A stretch of 15,518 nucleotides of DNA, taken from Actinomycetes bacterium (GTDB lineage: Bacteria; Actinomycetota; Coriobacteriia; Coriobacteriales; Eggerthellaceae). Every line of letters begins with the position of its first letter. The stretch's first letter is position 1. Shown in pieces: positions 1-5,830 of the stretch. The notes below the pieces were generated by a model, which was not told the origin of the DNA, ran no database searches, and was given only the letters and a program-made list of their open reading frames with translations. The stretch spans positions 1 through 15,518 of the forward strand of contig JAEWYG010000102.1 in assembly GCA_023395755.1 (NCBI GenBank). Direction: 5' to 3'. The position numbers were made by a program, and so were the translations under genes.

Positions 1-1
1 G

Positions 2-91
2 GGCACTGATCATTATTATGCCGAGCTGCCCGACAGCGAATTGGAGCGCCTCGGCATCAAGCCTTATGTACCAGGAGGTGCCATCATATGA
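2..91 (+). CDS. ABC transporter ATP-binding protein, C-terminal end (partial, OppD/DppD-like)
   Basis: This is an open reading frame with no start in the window. It ends in TGA at 89-91 and encodes about 29 residues, finishing LGIKPYVPGGAII. The stop overlaps the ATG of the next ATPase in an ATGA arrangement, which indicates translational coupling. Paired ATPase genes (OppD then OppF) are the standard order in peptide-type ABC importers, so this is most likely the first ATPase. The visible tail contains no catalytic motif, so the assignment rests on context. The permease and substrate-binding protein genes would be expected further upstream, outside the window. Confidence 0.6.
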   Translation, partial: GTDHYYAELPDSELERLGIKPYVPGGAII

Positions 92-984
92 GCAACCAGG
101 AGCACATAATCGATCAGGATGCACCCGTGCAAGTACCGCCAGTCTCTGTTGCTCCAGATGCAGCACCGAGGGCAGACGAACCCACGCCTATTATTTTCCT
201 TGACGATATTCGCGTGACATTCAAAACGCGTACGGGATCGCTGCTCCACCCCAATAGAGTACAGGCCGTAAAAGGGCTCACCTTAAAGCTTATGCCAGGC
301 GAAACGCTAGGCATTGTAGGTGAATCGGGTTGCGGTAAGTCCACTACAGCAAACGTCATGTGCGGCTTACAGGCCCCCACTTCCGGCAAGGTATACTTCA
401 AAGGAACTGACGTAACAAAACGATCTGCCGACATGCGCAAGATTATTGGACGCGTAATCTCGGTCGTATTCCAAGACCCAGCCACCGCTCTTAACGCCCG
501 CATGAGCGTACATGACCAGCTGCTAGATCCGCTGAAGGTACACAAGATAGGCGATAATGCTTCGCGCGAGAAACGTGTGTTGGAACTTATTGAGATGGTC
601 GGACTGCCGAATTCGGTGCTTGATGCACTTCCCGGCCAGCTTTCCGGCGGACAGCGACAACGCGTTGCCATCGCTCGCGCCTTATCGCTTTCACCCGACG
701 CCATCATTGCCGACGAGCCCACCAGCGCGCTTGATGTATCAGTACGTGCGCAAATACTGAACTTGCTGATGGATCTTAAGCGCGATCTAGGGCTTTCGAT
801 GGTATTCATCAGCCATGACATTCAAACGGTGCGCTACATATCAGACCGCATTATTGTTATGAACGCTGGCCAGGCCGTAGAACGCGGTATGGCAGAACAG
901 GTGTTCGCTAACCCACAGCATGTCTACACGAAACTACTGCTTGGCGCCGCTCCTTCCCTGCTGCATCCCGATTTAGGCAGGTAG
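88..984 (+). CDS. Oligopeptide-type ABC transporter ATP-binding protein (OppF/DppF-like), probable sialic acid importer subunit
   Basis: This 298-aa ATPase would power a membrane importer from the cytoplasmic face. All motifs are intact: Walker A GESGCGKST at residues 78-86, Q-loop FQDP at 128-131, signature LSGGQRQR at 185-192, Walker B ending D209-E210, and the H-loop SHD with His243. The C-terminal part resembles the OppF/DppF extension, and the first 30 or so residues are a low-complexity Pro/Ala-rich tail. An AGGAGG-like SD (around 72-77) lies inside the upstream gene and precedes ATG 88. A terminator closes the unit, and sialic-acid catabolic genes follow directly. Peptide-type ABC importers linked to nan genes are known (SatABCD of Haemophilus ducreyi, bifidobacterial nan clusters), so sialic acid is the inferred substrate. 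A real peptide substrate cannot be excluded. Confidence 0.88.
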   Translation: MSNQEHIIDQDAPVQVPPVSVAPDAAPRADEPTPIIFLDDIRVTFKTRTGSLLHPNRVQAVKGLTLKLMPGETLGIVGESGCGKSTTANVMCGLQAPTSGKVYFKGTDVTKRSADMRKIIGRVISVVFQDPATALNARMSVHDQLLDPLKVHKIGDNASREKRVLELIEMVGLPNSVLDALPGQLSGGQRQRVAIARALSLSPDAIIADEPTSALDVSVRAQILNLLMDLKRDLGLSMVFISHDIQTVRYISDRIIVMNAGQAVERGMAEQVFANPQHVYTKLLLGAAPSLLHPDLGR

Positions 985-1003
985 CACAGCTTATCGTTGT
1001 TTT

Positions 1004-1033
1004 GGCCCGAGTCGTATGGCTCGGGCCGTTTTT
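1004..1033 (+). terminator. Intrinsic terminator after the ABC transporter genes
   Basis: A perfect 8-bp stem (GGCCCGAG at 1004-1011 with CTCGGGCC at 1020-1027) has an 8-nt loop and is followed one base later by five T. It starts 20 nt after the ATPase stop codon. It separates transporter transcription from the nanA unit, which has its own promoter downstream. Confidence 0.9.
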
Positions 1034-1060
1034 CTCTTGCGCGCTTTTCTTGTGAGCGCT

Positions 1061-1091
1061 CCGAGGTGTTCGTTGACGACAAGCACCTCGG
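1061..1091 (+). promoter_or_regulatory. Inverted repeat over the nanA promoter, candidate repressor operator
   Basis: CCGAGGTG (1061-1068) and CACCTCGG (1084-1091) form a perfect 8-bp dyad. The 15-bp centre also keeps partial two-fold symmetry. The dyad encloses the -35 hexamer of the candidate nan promoter, the classic place for a repressor site. There is no T-tract, so it is not a terminator. The cognate regulator is not in the window; GntR, RpiR, LacI and ROK families all control nan/nag genes in other bacteria. I did not find a second copy upstream of nagB or nagA. Confidence 0.6.
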
Positions 1092-1101
1092 CACCTACAG
1101 T
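1073..1101 (+). promoter_or_regulatory. Candidate promoter of the nanA-nanK-nanE operon
   Basis: TTGACG (1073-1078) and TACAGT (1096-1101) are separated by exactly 17 nt, a good sigma-70-type match (5/6 and 4/6). It lies between the transporter terminator and the nanA start. The predicted transcription start is near 1108, leaving a leader of about 35 nt that contains the AAAGAGG ribosome-binding site. Confidence 0.65.
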
Positions 1102-1143
1102 TTTCACGAACCGATTCACAACATGGAAAGAGGCTTACCACTT

Positions 1144-2085
1144 ATGACCGATTCACCGTTTCGCGGCGTTATCCCGCCGGTAGTTATTCCCCTAGACGAA
1201 AAACGCCAACTCGACCTCGAGGCGTTTGAGCGCTCTATCAATCGTATGATCGATGCCGGCGTGGACGGCTTGTTCTTTTTGGGTTCCAGCGGCGAGGTAG
1301 CCTTCCTTACCGACGCGCAGCGCTACCATGTACTGCAGGAGGCTGTATCCATCGTGAACGGGCGCGTGCCGGTTCTGGCAGGCATCATCGACATGGAAAC
1401 ACTGCGCGTAGTCGACCAGGCAAAGCGTGTCAGCGGCTACGGTGTTGATGCGCTTGTTGCCACAGCTCCGTTTTATGCGCTAGGCGGCCCCAAGGAAGTC
1501 GAACGCCACTTCTGCGCCATTCGCGAGAACACCGACCTACCTCTGTTCGCTTACGACCTACCCGTGTGCGTACATACGAAGCTTGATCCCACCATGCTGG
1601 TGCGTCTGGGCAAGAGTGGTGTACTTCAGGGCGTAAAGGATTCGTCGGGCGACGATGTTAGTTTCCGCTGGCTTTTATTGGAAAACGAGGATGAAGGCCA
1701 TCCTTTGCAACTGCTTACCGGTCATGAGGTCTGCGTCGACGGAGCATACTTGGCTGGCGCAGATGGCGCCGTGCCGGGCCTTGCAAACCTCGATCCGGTA
1801 AGTTATGTGGAGCAATGGCATGCCGCTCAGGCAGGCGACTGGCAGCGCGTAAAGGAGATCCAGGACCATCTGGCACGTCTCATGTTCCTTACCCGCGGCG
1901 TGAAGGCTACAGTGGGCTTCGGCGCTGGTGTGGGAGCGTTTAAGACAGCGCTTTGGCAAATGGGCGTATTCAACACCAATCAGATGCGCGAGCCCGTGCA
2001 GCCACTAGAAGGCGAAGATGTAGAGACAATCGCAGCCGTATTAAAGGGCGCGGGTCTCATGGATATCGACACCCCCATTCGCTAG
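1144..2085 (+). CDS. nanA: DapA-family aldolase, probable N-acetylneuraminate lyase
   Basis: The predicted role is cleavage of N-acetylneuraminate to N-acetylmannosamine and pyruvate through a Schiff base. The protein has 313 aa, normal for the DHDPS/NAL (beta/alpha)8 family. The pyruvate-site signature GSSGE is at 47-51, the catalytic Tyr is Y137 (in FAYDLP) and the Schiff-base Lys is K165 (in QGVKDSSGD), the same numbers as in E. coli NanA. The start at ATG 1144 is chosen because AAAGAGG (1127-1133) lies 10 nt upstream and the family N-terminus begins here; the frame stays open back to about 997 but that stretch crosses the terminator and promoter. It is the first gene of a unit with nanK and nanE, which argues for sialic acid. 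The sugar-side loop reads TGHEV near residues 192-196 instead of the NAL GYDE or GFDE form, so another 2-keto-3-deoxy acid substrate is possible. Confidence 0.78.
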   Translation: MTDSPFRGVIPPVVIPLDEKRQLDLEAFERSINRMIDAGVDGLFFLGSSGEVAFLTDAQRYHVLQEAVSIVNGRVPVLAGIIDMETLRVVDQAKRVSGYGVDALVATAPFYALGGPKEVERHFCAIRENTDLPLFAYDLPVCVHTKLDPTMLVRLGKSGVLQGVKDSSGDDVSFRWLLLENEDEGHPLQLLTGHEVCVDGAYLAGADGAVPGLANLDPVSYVEQWHAAQAGDWQRVKEIQDHLARLMFLTRGVKATVGFGAGVGAFKTALWQMGVFNTNQMREPVQPLEGEDVETIAAVLKGAGLMDIDTPIR

Positions 2086-2095
2086 CAGTGCGTTC

Positions 2096-3046
2096 ATGGA
2101 CATCAACTATCCATGCACAGTTGCTGCCTTCGACGTAGGCGGCACAAAGATGGCGGGGGCACTCGTACACTACCCCGCTGCCAATATAGCCCCGACGATC
2201 GAGGCCGTATCTAGCGTTCCAACAGAAGCGCGACGCGGAGGTAAGGCTGTACTCGAAACACTGCTTGACCTTGTTGCCGACATTGTTTTTCACGCAAAAG
2301 GGTCCTTAACTGGCATTGGTGTGGGAACGGCCGGATGCGTTGATGTACACACAGGTAGTATCGCTTTTGCAAATGACCTTATGCCTGGATGGACTGGCCA
2401 ACCCGTAGCAAAATACTTGCGCACGTCGTTTAATAAACCAGTAGCCGTACTCAATGATGTGAAGGCTCATGCGCTTGGTGAAGCCCGCTGGGGTGCCGCG
2501 CGAGGAGCGCAGAACTGCCTCGTTATCGCCGTTGGCACCGGGCTTGGCGGCGGCATTATTGCAGATGGTCGTATACTGCTGGGCTCACGCGGATTCGCCG
2601 GAGAATTGGGACGCACGCCATGCCCCGATACGTATGGCAAGCAGCGTACATGCGGCCCAGCCAGTGATCTAGAGTCCATTGCTGCTGGCAGCGGTATCGA
2701 AACCCGTTATGCTGCAGTTACCGGCGAGCATCTCACTGGCGAAGAGATTTCCCGTCGCGCCGCAAATGGCGAAGAACCTGCACGGCGTATCATTCGAGAG
2801 GCCGGATTAGTTTTAGGCGAAGCTATCGCCAGCTGGGCCGATTTACTTGATCCTGAGTTTATCGTACTTTCCGGGTCGGTGTGCAACGCCGGCCCAACTT
2901 GGCGTACAGCAGTGCACGAGGGATTCGATAAGCAGGCCCCTCCCATCATGCGCGAACTGCCCATTGTCGATGCCGCGCTCGGCAGCCGAGCTCCGCTTAT
3001 CGGGGCCGCTGAATATTTGCTCGATTCCCGGAAAGGACAATCATGA
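2096..3046 (+). CDS. nanK: ROK-family sugar kinase, probable N-acetylmannosamine kinase
   Basis: The predicted role is ATP-dependent phosphorylation of ManNAc to ManNAc-6-phosphate. The 316-aa protein has the ROK phosphate loop DVGGTK at 13-18, the catalytic aspartate D121 (in LNDVKAHALGE), the glycine-rich GTGLGGG at 147-153 and the sugar-binding GELG at 169-172. Position favours ManNAc: it begins 10 nt after nanA stops, and its TGA overlaps the nanE ATG (ATGA). The ROK zinc site is badly eroded: the usual His of ExGH is Arg173, and of the three expected Cys only Cys186 is kept, with Arg184 and Asp191 in the other places. Other ROK activities (glucokinase, GlcNAc kinase) remain possible from sequence alone. 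There is no strong SD before ATG 2096, so translation may be coupled to nanA. Confidence 0.75.
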   Translation: MDINYPCTVAAFDVGGTKMAGALVHYPAANIAPTIEAVSSVPTEARRGGKAVLETLLDLVADIVFHAKGSLTGIGVGTAGCVDVHTGSIAFANDLMPGWTGQPVAKYLRTSFNKPVAVLNDVKAHALGEARWGAARGAQNCLVIAVGTGLGGGIIADGRILLGSRGFAGELGRTPCPDTYGKQRTCGPASDLESIAAGSGIETRYAAVTGEHLTGEEISRRAANGEEPARRIIREAGLVLGEAIASWADLLDPEFIVLSGSVCNAGPTWRTAVHEGFDKQAPPIMRELPIVDAALGSRAPLIGAAEYLLDSRKGQS

Positions 3047-3714
3047 CCGATCCTTTAATTAATAAGCTTGAGGGTAAGCTTATTGTTAGCTGTCAAGCGT
3101 ATCTGGGCGAGCCGCTCCGTCACCCCGAAACCATGGCTCAAATGGCACACGCCGCCGAACTGGGTGGCGCCGCCGCCATCCGGTGTCAAGGTCTGTCCGA
3201 CATCTCGGCCATCAAAGGGCGGGTGGATATTCCCGTAATCGGTCTTTGGAAAGAAGGGCACGAGGGTGTCTATATCACGCCCACCCTGCGCCACGCGCAG
3301 GCCTGTATCTCCGCTGGCTGTGACGTGGTAGCTCTTGATGCCACCGGCCGTCCTCGCCCCGATGGAAGAACGTTTGAGCAAACGGTTGAGGCTTTGCGAG
3401 GAGAGACCCTTATCATGGCAGATTGCGGCAGCATGAAAGACGTAGAACGCGCCCTTGATGCTGGCTGCAATATTGTATCAACGACCCTCGCAGGCTATAC
3501 CAACGACCGCCCTAAGACCGACGGACCCGATTTGGAATTCCTGCGTGAAGCTGTAGCCTTAGCAGATAAGGTACCTGTGTTCTGCGAAGGACGTATCCAC
3601 ACGATCGACGACGCAAAGGCTGCCATGGACGCAGGAGCGTTCGCTCTCGTGGTAGGCACCGCCATTACGCATCCAACGTCGCTCACTTCTTGGTTTGCAG
3701 GGGCTATCGGGTAA
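3043..3714 (+). CDS. nanE: N-acetylmannosamine-6-phosphate 2-epimerase
   Basis: This enzyme converts ManNAc-6-phosphate to GlcNAc-6-phosphate in the cytoplasm, the step that feeds sialic acid into the nag pathway. The protein has 223 aa, typical for NanE. Recognisable family blocks are LIVSCQA near residue 13, GGAAAIRCQG at 41-50, PVIGLWKEG ending near 72 with the probable catalytic Lys70, DVVALDAT near 100, MADCGS near 125 and EGRIHT near 183. The ATG overlaps the kinase stop by ATGA and is preceded by GGAAAGGA within the kinase gene. It is the last gene of the plus-strand unit and faces nagA tail to tail, 40 nt apart. NanE is the most diagnostic gene for ManNAc/sialic acid use in this cluster. 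Confidence 0.93.
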   Translation: MTDPLINKLEGKLIVSCQAYLGEPLRHPETMAQMAHAAELGGAAAIRCQGLSDISAIKGRVDIPVIGLWKEGHEGVYITPTLRHAQACISAGCDVVALDATGRPRPDGRTFEQTVEALRGETLIMADCGSMKDVERALDAGCNIVSTTLAGYTNDRPKTDGPDLEFLREAVALADKVPVFCEGRIHTIDDAKAAMDAGAFALVVGTAITHPTSLTSWFAGAIG

Positions 3715-3741
3715 CGCTTTCCGATCTATTCGACAGCCCCT
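3699..3741. other. Nested inverted repeat between the convergent nanE and nagA genes
   Basis: AGGGGCT (3699-3705) pairs with AGCCCCT (3735-3741), and just inside it ATCGG (3706-3710) pairs with CCGAT (3721-3725), leaving a 10-nt loop and a 9-nt one-sided bulge. It spans the nanE stop codon and sits between convergent genes, where a bidirectional terminator would be useful. Neither strand has a proper T-tract after it, so termination here is doubtful. Confidence 0.35.
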
Positions 3742-3754
3742 CGCCCCTCACTTC

Positions 3755-4879
3755 CTAAAGCAATTTGCCACGAAGGATCACCTGTTTAACCGATAGATCC
3801 TGGCCAAGGATTACGGCATCGGCGGGATAGCCAGGCAAAAGACTTCCCGCCTCCCCTTCGACACCAATAGCACGGGCAGGATTTATGGTTGCTGCCTTCA
3901 CGGCGCTTTCAAGCGGAATACCGGCCTCAATTACCGCCCATTGCAAGCAAGAAGCCAAATCGGTCACCGAACCAGCCAATGTCCCGCTGGCAAGTGTTGC
4001 CGCGTTACCGCGTACCACAACGTTCTGCCCACCCAAATCGTAATTGCCATCTTCAAGACCAGCGGCACGCATGGTGTCGCTCACAAGAATGATACGATCG
4101 TCACCAAACAACGTGAAAGCCATCCTTACCATGGCGGGATGGATATGTATACCGTCAGCAATAAGTTCGGCAGTTACTTCATCGTTTTCAAAGGCAGCAG
4201 CGATGGGACCCGGCTCGCGATGATGTAAACTCGGCATAGCATTATACAAATGGGTGATCTGTCGGGCACCTCGCCGCAAGGCTTCGGCAGCACAATCATA
4301 ATCGGCGGCGGTATGCGCGAGAGAAACACGCACCTTTCCCGCCATTTCATCGATAAATTCCAAAGCACCTTCTGCTTCAGGAGCAATGTCTACAAGCTTC
4401 ACCAAACCACGAGCAGCCTCCTGCAAGCGACACATCATGCCCACATCAGGCACTTGAACATAAGCAGGATTCTGTGCGCCTATCTTATTAGGAGAGATAA
4501 ACGGCCCCTCCATGTTAATGCCAACAAGGCGAGCCTCGTCGTCCGCAGGATGATGAGCAGATGCCACGGACAAAATATGAGCAAGAGTAGTTTCGGGATA
4601 CGTCATAGTAGCAGGACAGATAGAGGTTACGCCGCGTTGTGCCTCATGCCGTGCGATAGTTGAAAGAGCCTCGTCGGTACCGTCACAAAGATCAGCACCG
4701 CAGCAACCGTGAAAGTGCACATCCACTAAACCAGGAATTACATAACAACCCGCCGCATCGATAATCTCGCCATCGATCGACACCGCACCAATCACCTCAA
4801 CAAATTTATCCTGATTAATGAAGAGATCGCGAGCAGTAAAGTTCTTTCCATCGAATACGCTTCCTCCAACAATACGCAT
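3755..4879 (-). CDS. nagA: N-acetylglucosamine-6-phosphate deacetylase
   Basis: NagA removes acetate from GlcNAc-6-phosphate to give glucosamine-6-phosphate in the cytoplasm. The protein has 374 aa, close to the family norm. Metal and catalytic residues are present: HFH at 55-57, Glu124 in NMEGPF, His189 in LAHT, His210 in THLYNAM and the catalytic Asp268 in VSDT. The start at 4879 (MRIVGG) has AAGGAG about 7 nt upstream; the frame is open further upstream but that stretch runs through the nagB terminator. It lies downstream of nagB and separated from it by that terminator, so nagA needs read-through or its own promoter. I see no convincing promoter in the roughly 50 nt available. Confidence 0.94.
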   Translation of the reverse strand: MRIVGGSVFDGKNFTARDLFINQDKFVEVIGAVSIDGEIIDAAGCYVIPGLVDVHFHGCCGADLCDGTDEALSTIARHEAQRGVTSICPATMTYPETTLAHILSVASAHHPADDEARLVGINMEGPFISPNKIGAQNPAYVQVPDVGMMCRLQEAARGLVKLVDIAPEAEGALEFIDEMAGKVRVSLAHTAADYDCAAEALRRGARQITHLYNAMPSLHHREPGPIAAAFENDEVTAELIADGIHIHPAMVRMAFTLFGDDRIILVSDTMRAAGLEDGNYDLGGQNVVVRGNAATLASGTLAGSVTDLASCLQWAVIEAGIPLESAVKAATINPARAIGVEGEAGSLLPGYPADAVILGQDLSVKQVILRGKLL

Positions 4880-4892
4880 GTAAAACTCCTTC

Positions 4893-4925
4893 CTTTTGTG
4901 CCCATTCTCCCATCTTGGGCAAAAG
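4893..4925 (-). promoter_or_regulatory. Second hairpin between the nagB terminator and the nagA ribosome-binding site
   Basis: On the plus strand, CTTTTGTGCCCA (4893-4904) is complementary to TGGGCAAAAG (4916-4925) with a 2-nt bulge, so the minus-strand RNA can form a 10-bp stem. One arm reuses part of the terminator T-tract (plus-strand A-run 4921-4930). The other arm ends next to the AAGGAG of nagA. It could modulate termination or translation, or it could be a DNA operator; both readings are inference. Confidence 0.35.
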
Positions 4926-4961
4926 AAAAATAGGGCCTCCACGAAGCTTGCAGAGGCCCTA
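4921..4961 (-). terminator. Intrinsic terminator between nagB and nagA
   Basis: A perfect 9-bp stem (TAGGGCCTC at 4931-4939 with GAGGCCCTA at 4953-4961) has a 13-nt loop and, read on the minus strand, is followed by TTTTTCTTTT (plus-strand A-rich 4921-4930). It begins about 37 nt after the nagB stop. It lies upstream of nagA, so it should limit read-through from nagB. Confidence 0.88.
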
Positions 4962-4997
4962 AGCACTCACAGTGCCTTCACTACTTAGATGCGTAAA

Positions 4998-5735
4998 CTA
5001 GATCTCGCCGTTACAAAGCTCTCCAGCGGCCGGGTCAACAATAACCGTGACATTCTGATGAAACTGCAGGATAGAAGCAGGTACCTGCGGAGTTACCGGC
5101 CCAAAAAACGCCTGCTTGACAATTTCAGCTTTGTGAGAGCCCTCCACAACCACCAGCACAGAACGCGCAGCCATGATAGTGCCGATGCCCATAGTGTAGG
5201 CCTGCCGGGGCACATCATCAATGCAGTCAAATAGTCGGCTGTTAGCCTCGATAGTACTCTGAGTAAGATCAACACAGTGTGTCATGACGGGAAAGGTATC
5301 CTCGGGCTCGTTGAAACCAATATGACCGTTCGGACCGAGACCCAAGAGTTGCAGATCAATGCCACCCGCAGCAACAATATCCTTTTCATAGGCAGCACAC
5401 ACGGCATCCGCATCGGGGTTAAAACCCTCTGGCACATGTGTACAAGATTTATCAATATCCACGTGATCAAACAAGTGCTTCTTCATGAAGTAGCGGTAAC
5501 TCTGATCGTGCTCGGGGGCAAGTCCACGATACTCGTCAAGATTAAAGGTGGTTACACCGGCGAAACTCACCTTACCCTGCGCACAATCCTGAACAAGGTT
5601 GGCATACAAGCCGATAGGGGTCGTACCCGTAGCTAGACCCAACACACAATTCGGATCGGCCTGCAGGTATGCAGCAATGTGGTCAGCCGCACGACGACTC
5701 ATGTCTTCGGTGCTCTCGGCGATGACAAACTCCAT
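4998..5735 (-). CDS. nagB: Glucosamine-6-phosphate deaminase
   Basis: NagB converts glucosamine-6-phosphate to fructose-6-phosphate and ammonia, the exit from amino-sugar catabolism into glycolysis. The 245-aa protein has the family phosphate-loop region GLATGTTP near 33-40, the catalytic-base Asp67 in NLDEY, and GLGPNGHIGFNEP at 132-144 with His138 and Glu143. The Asn before GH is Asp in E. coli NagB but Asn is usual in Gram-positive homologues. It lacks the extra C-terminal allosteric tail of the 266-aa E. coli enzyme. Start ATG 5735 has AAAGAGG a few bases upstream. It reads in the same direction as nagA but the two are separated by a terminator. Confidence 0.95.
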   Translation of the reverse strand: MEFVIAESTEDMSRRAADHIAAYLQADPNCVLGLATGTTPIGLYANLVQDCAQGKVSFAGVTTFNLDEYRGLAPEHDQSYRYFMKKHLFDHVDIDKSCTHVPEGFNPDADAVCAAYEKDIVAAGGIDLQLLGLGPNGHIGFNEPEDTFPVMTHCVDLTQSTIEANSRLFDCIDDVPRQAYTMGIGTIMAARSVLVVVEGSHKAEIVKQAFFGPVTPQVPASILQFHQNVTVIVDPAAGELCNGEI

Positions 5736-5790
5736 AGAACCTCTTTTCTCTCAGAACACACAACACTGAAGTTTTTACGATAACGTGAAG

Positions 5791-5818
5791 AAATTATCTC
5801 CGTATTCTTATTTAGCAA
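5791..5818 (-). promoter_or_regulatory. Weak candidate promoter for nagB
   Basis: In the 95-nt gap upstream of nagB the minus strand carries TTGCTA, 16 nt, TAATTT. The gap is AT-rich and lies directly after the membrane-protein stop codon. The match is modest and an overlapping TTGATT/GATAAT pair has poor spacing. A promoter somewhere in this gap is likely because nagB is functionally unrelated to the upstream gene and no other promoter is apparent. Confidence 0.3.
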
Positions 5819-5830
5819 AATCAAGAAAGC

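Noticed and set aside
114..821. 235-codon minus-strand open frame opposite the ABC ATPase
   Set aside because: Ser/Arg/Thr-rich antisense translation of a clear ATPase gene.
997..1143. In-frame upstream extension of the lyase gene by 49 codons
   Set aside because: It would run through the transporter terminator, the promoter and the dyad; family N-termini begin at the ATG at 1144, which has its own SD.
4880..4966. In-frame upstream extension of nagA
   Set aside because: It crosses the nagB terminator; the ATG at 4879 has an AAGGAG at proper distance and fits NagA length.
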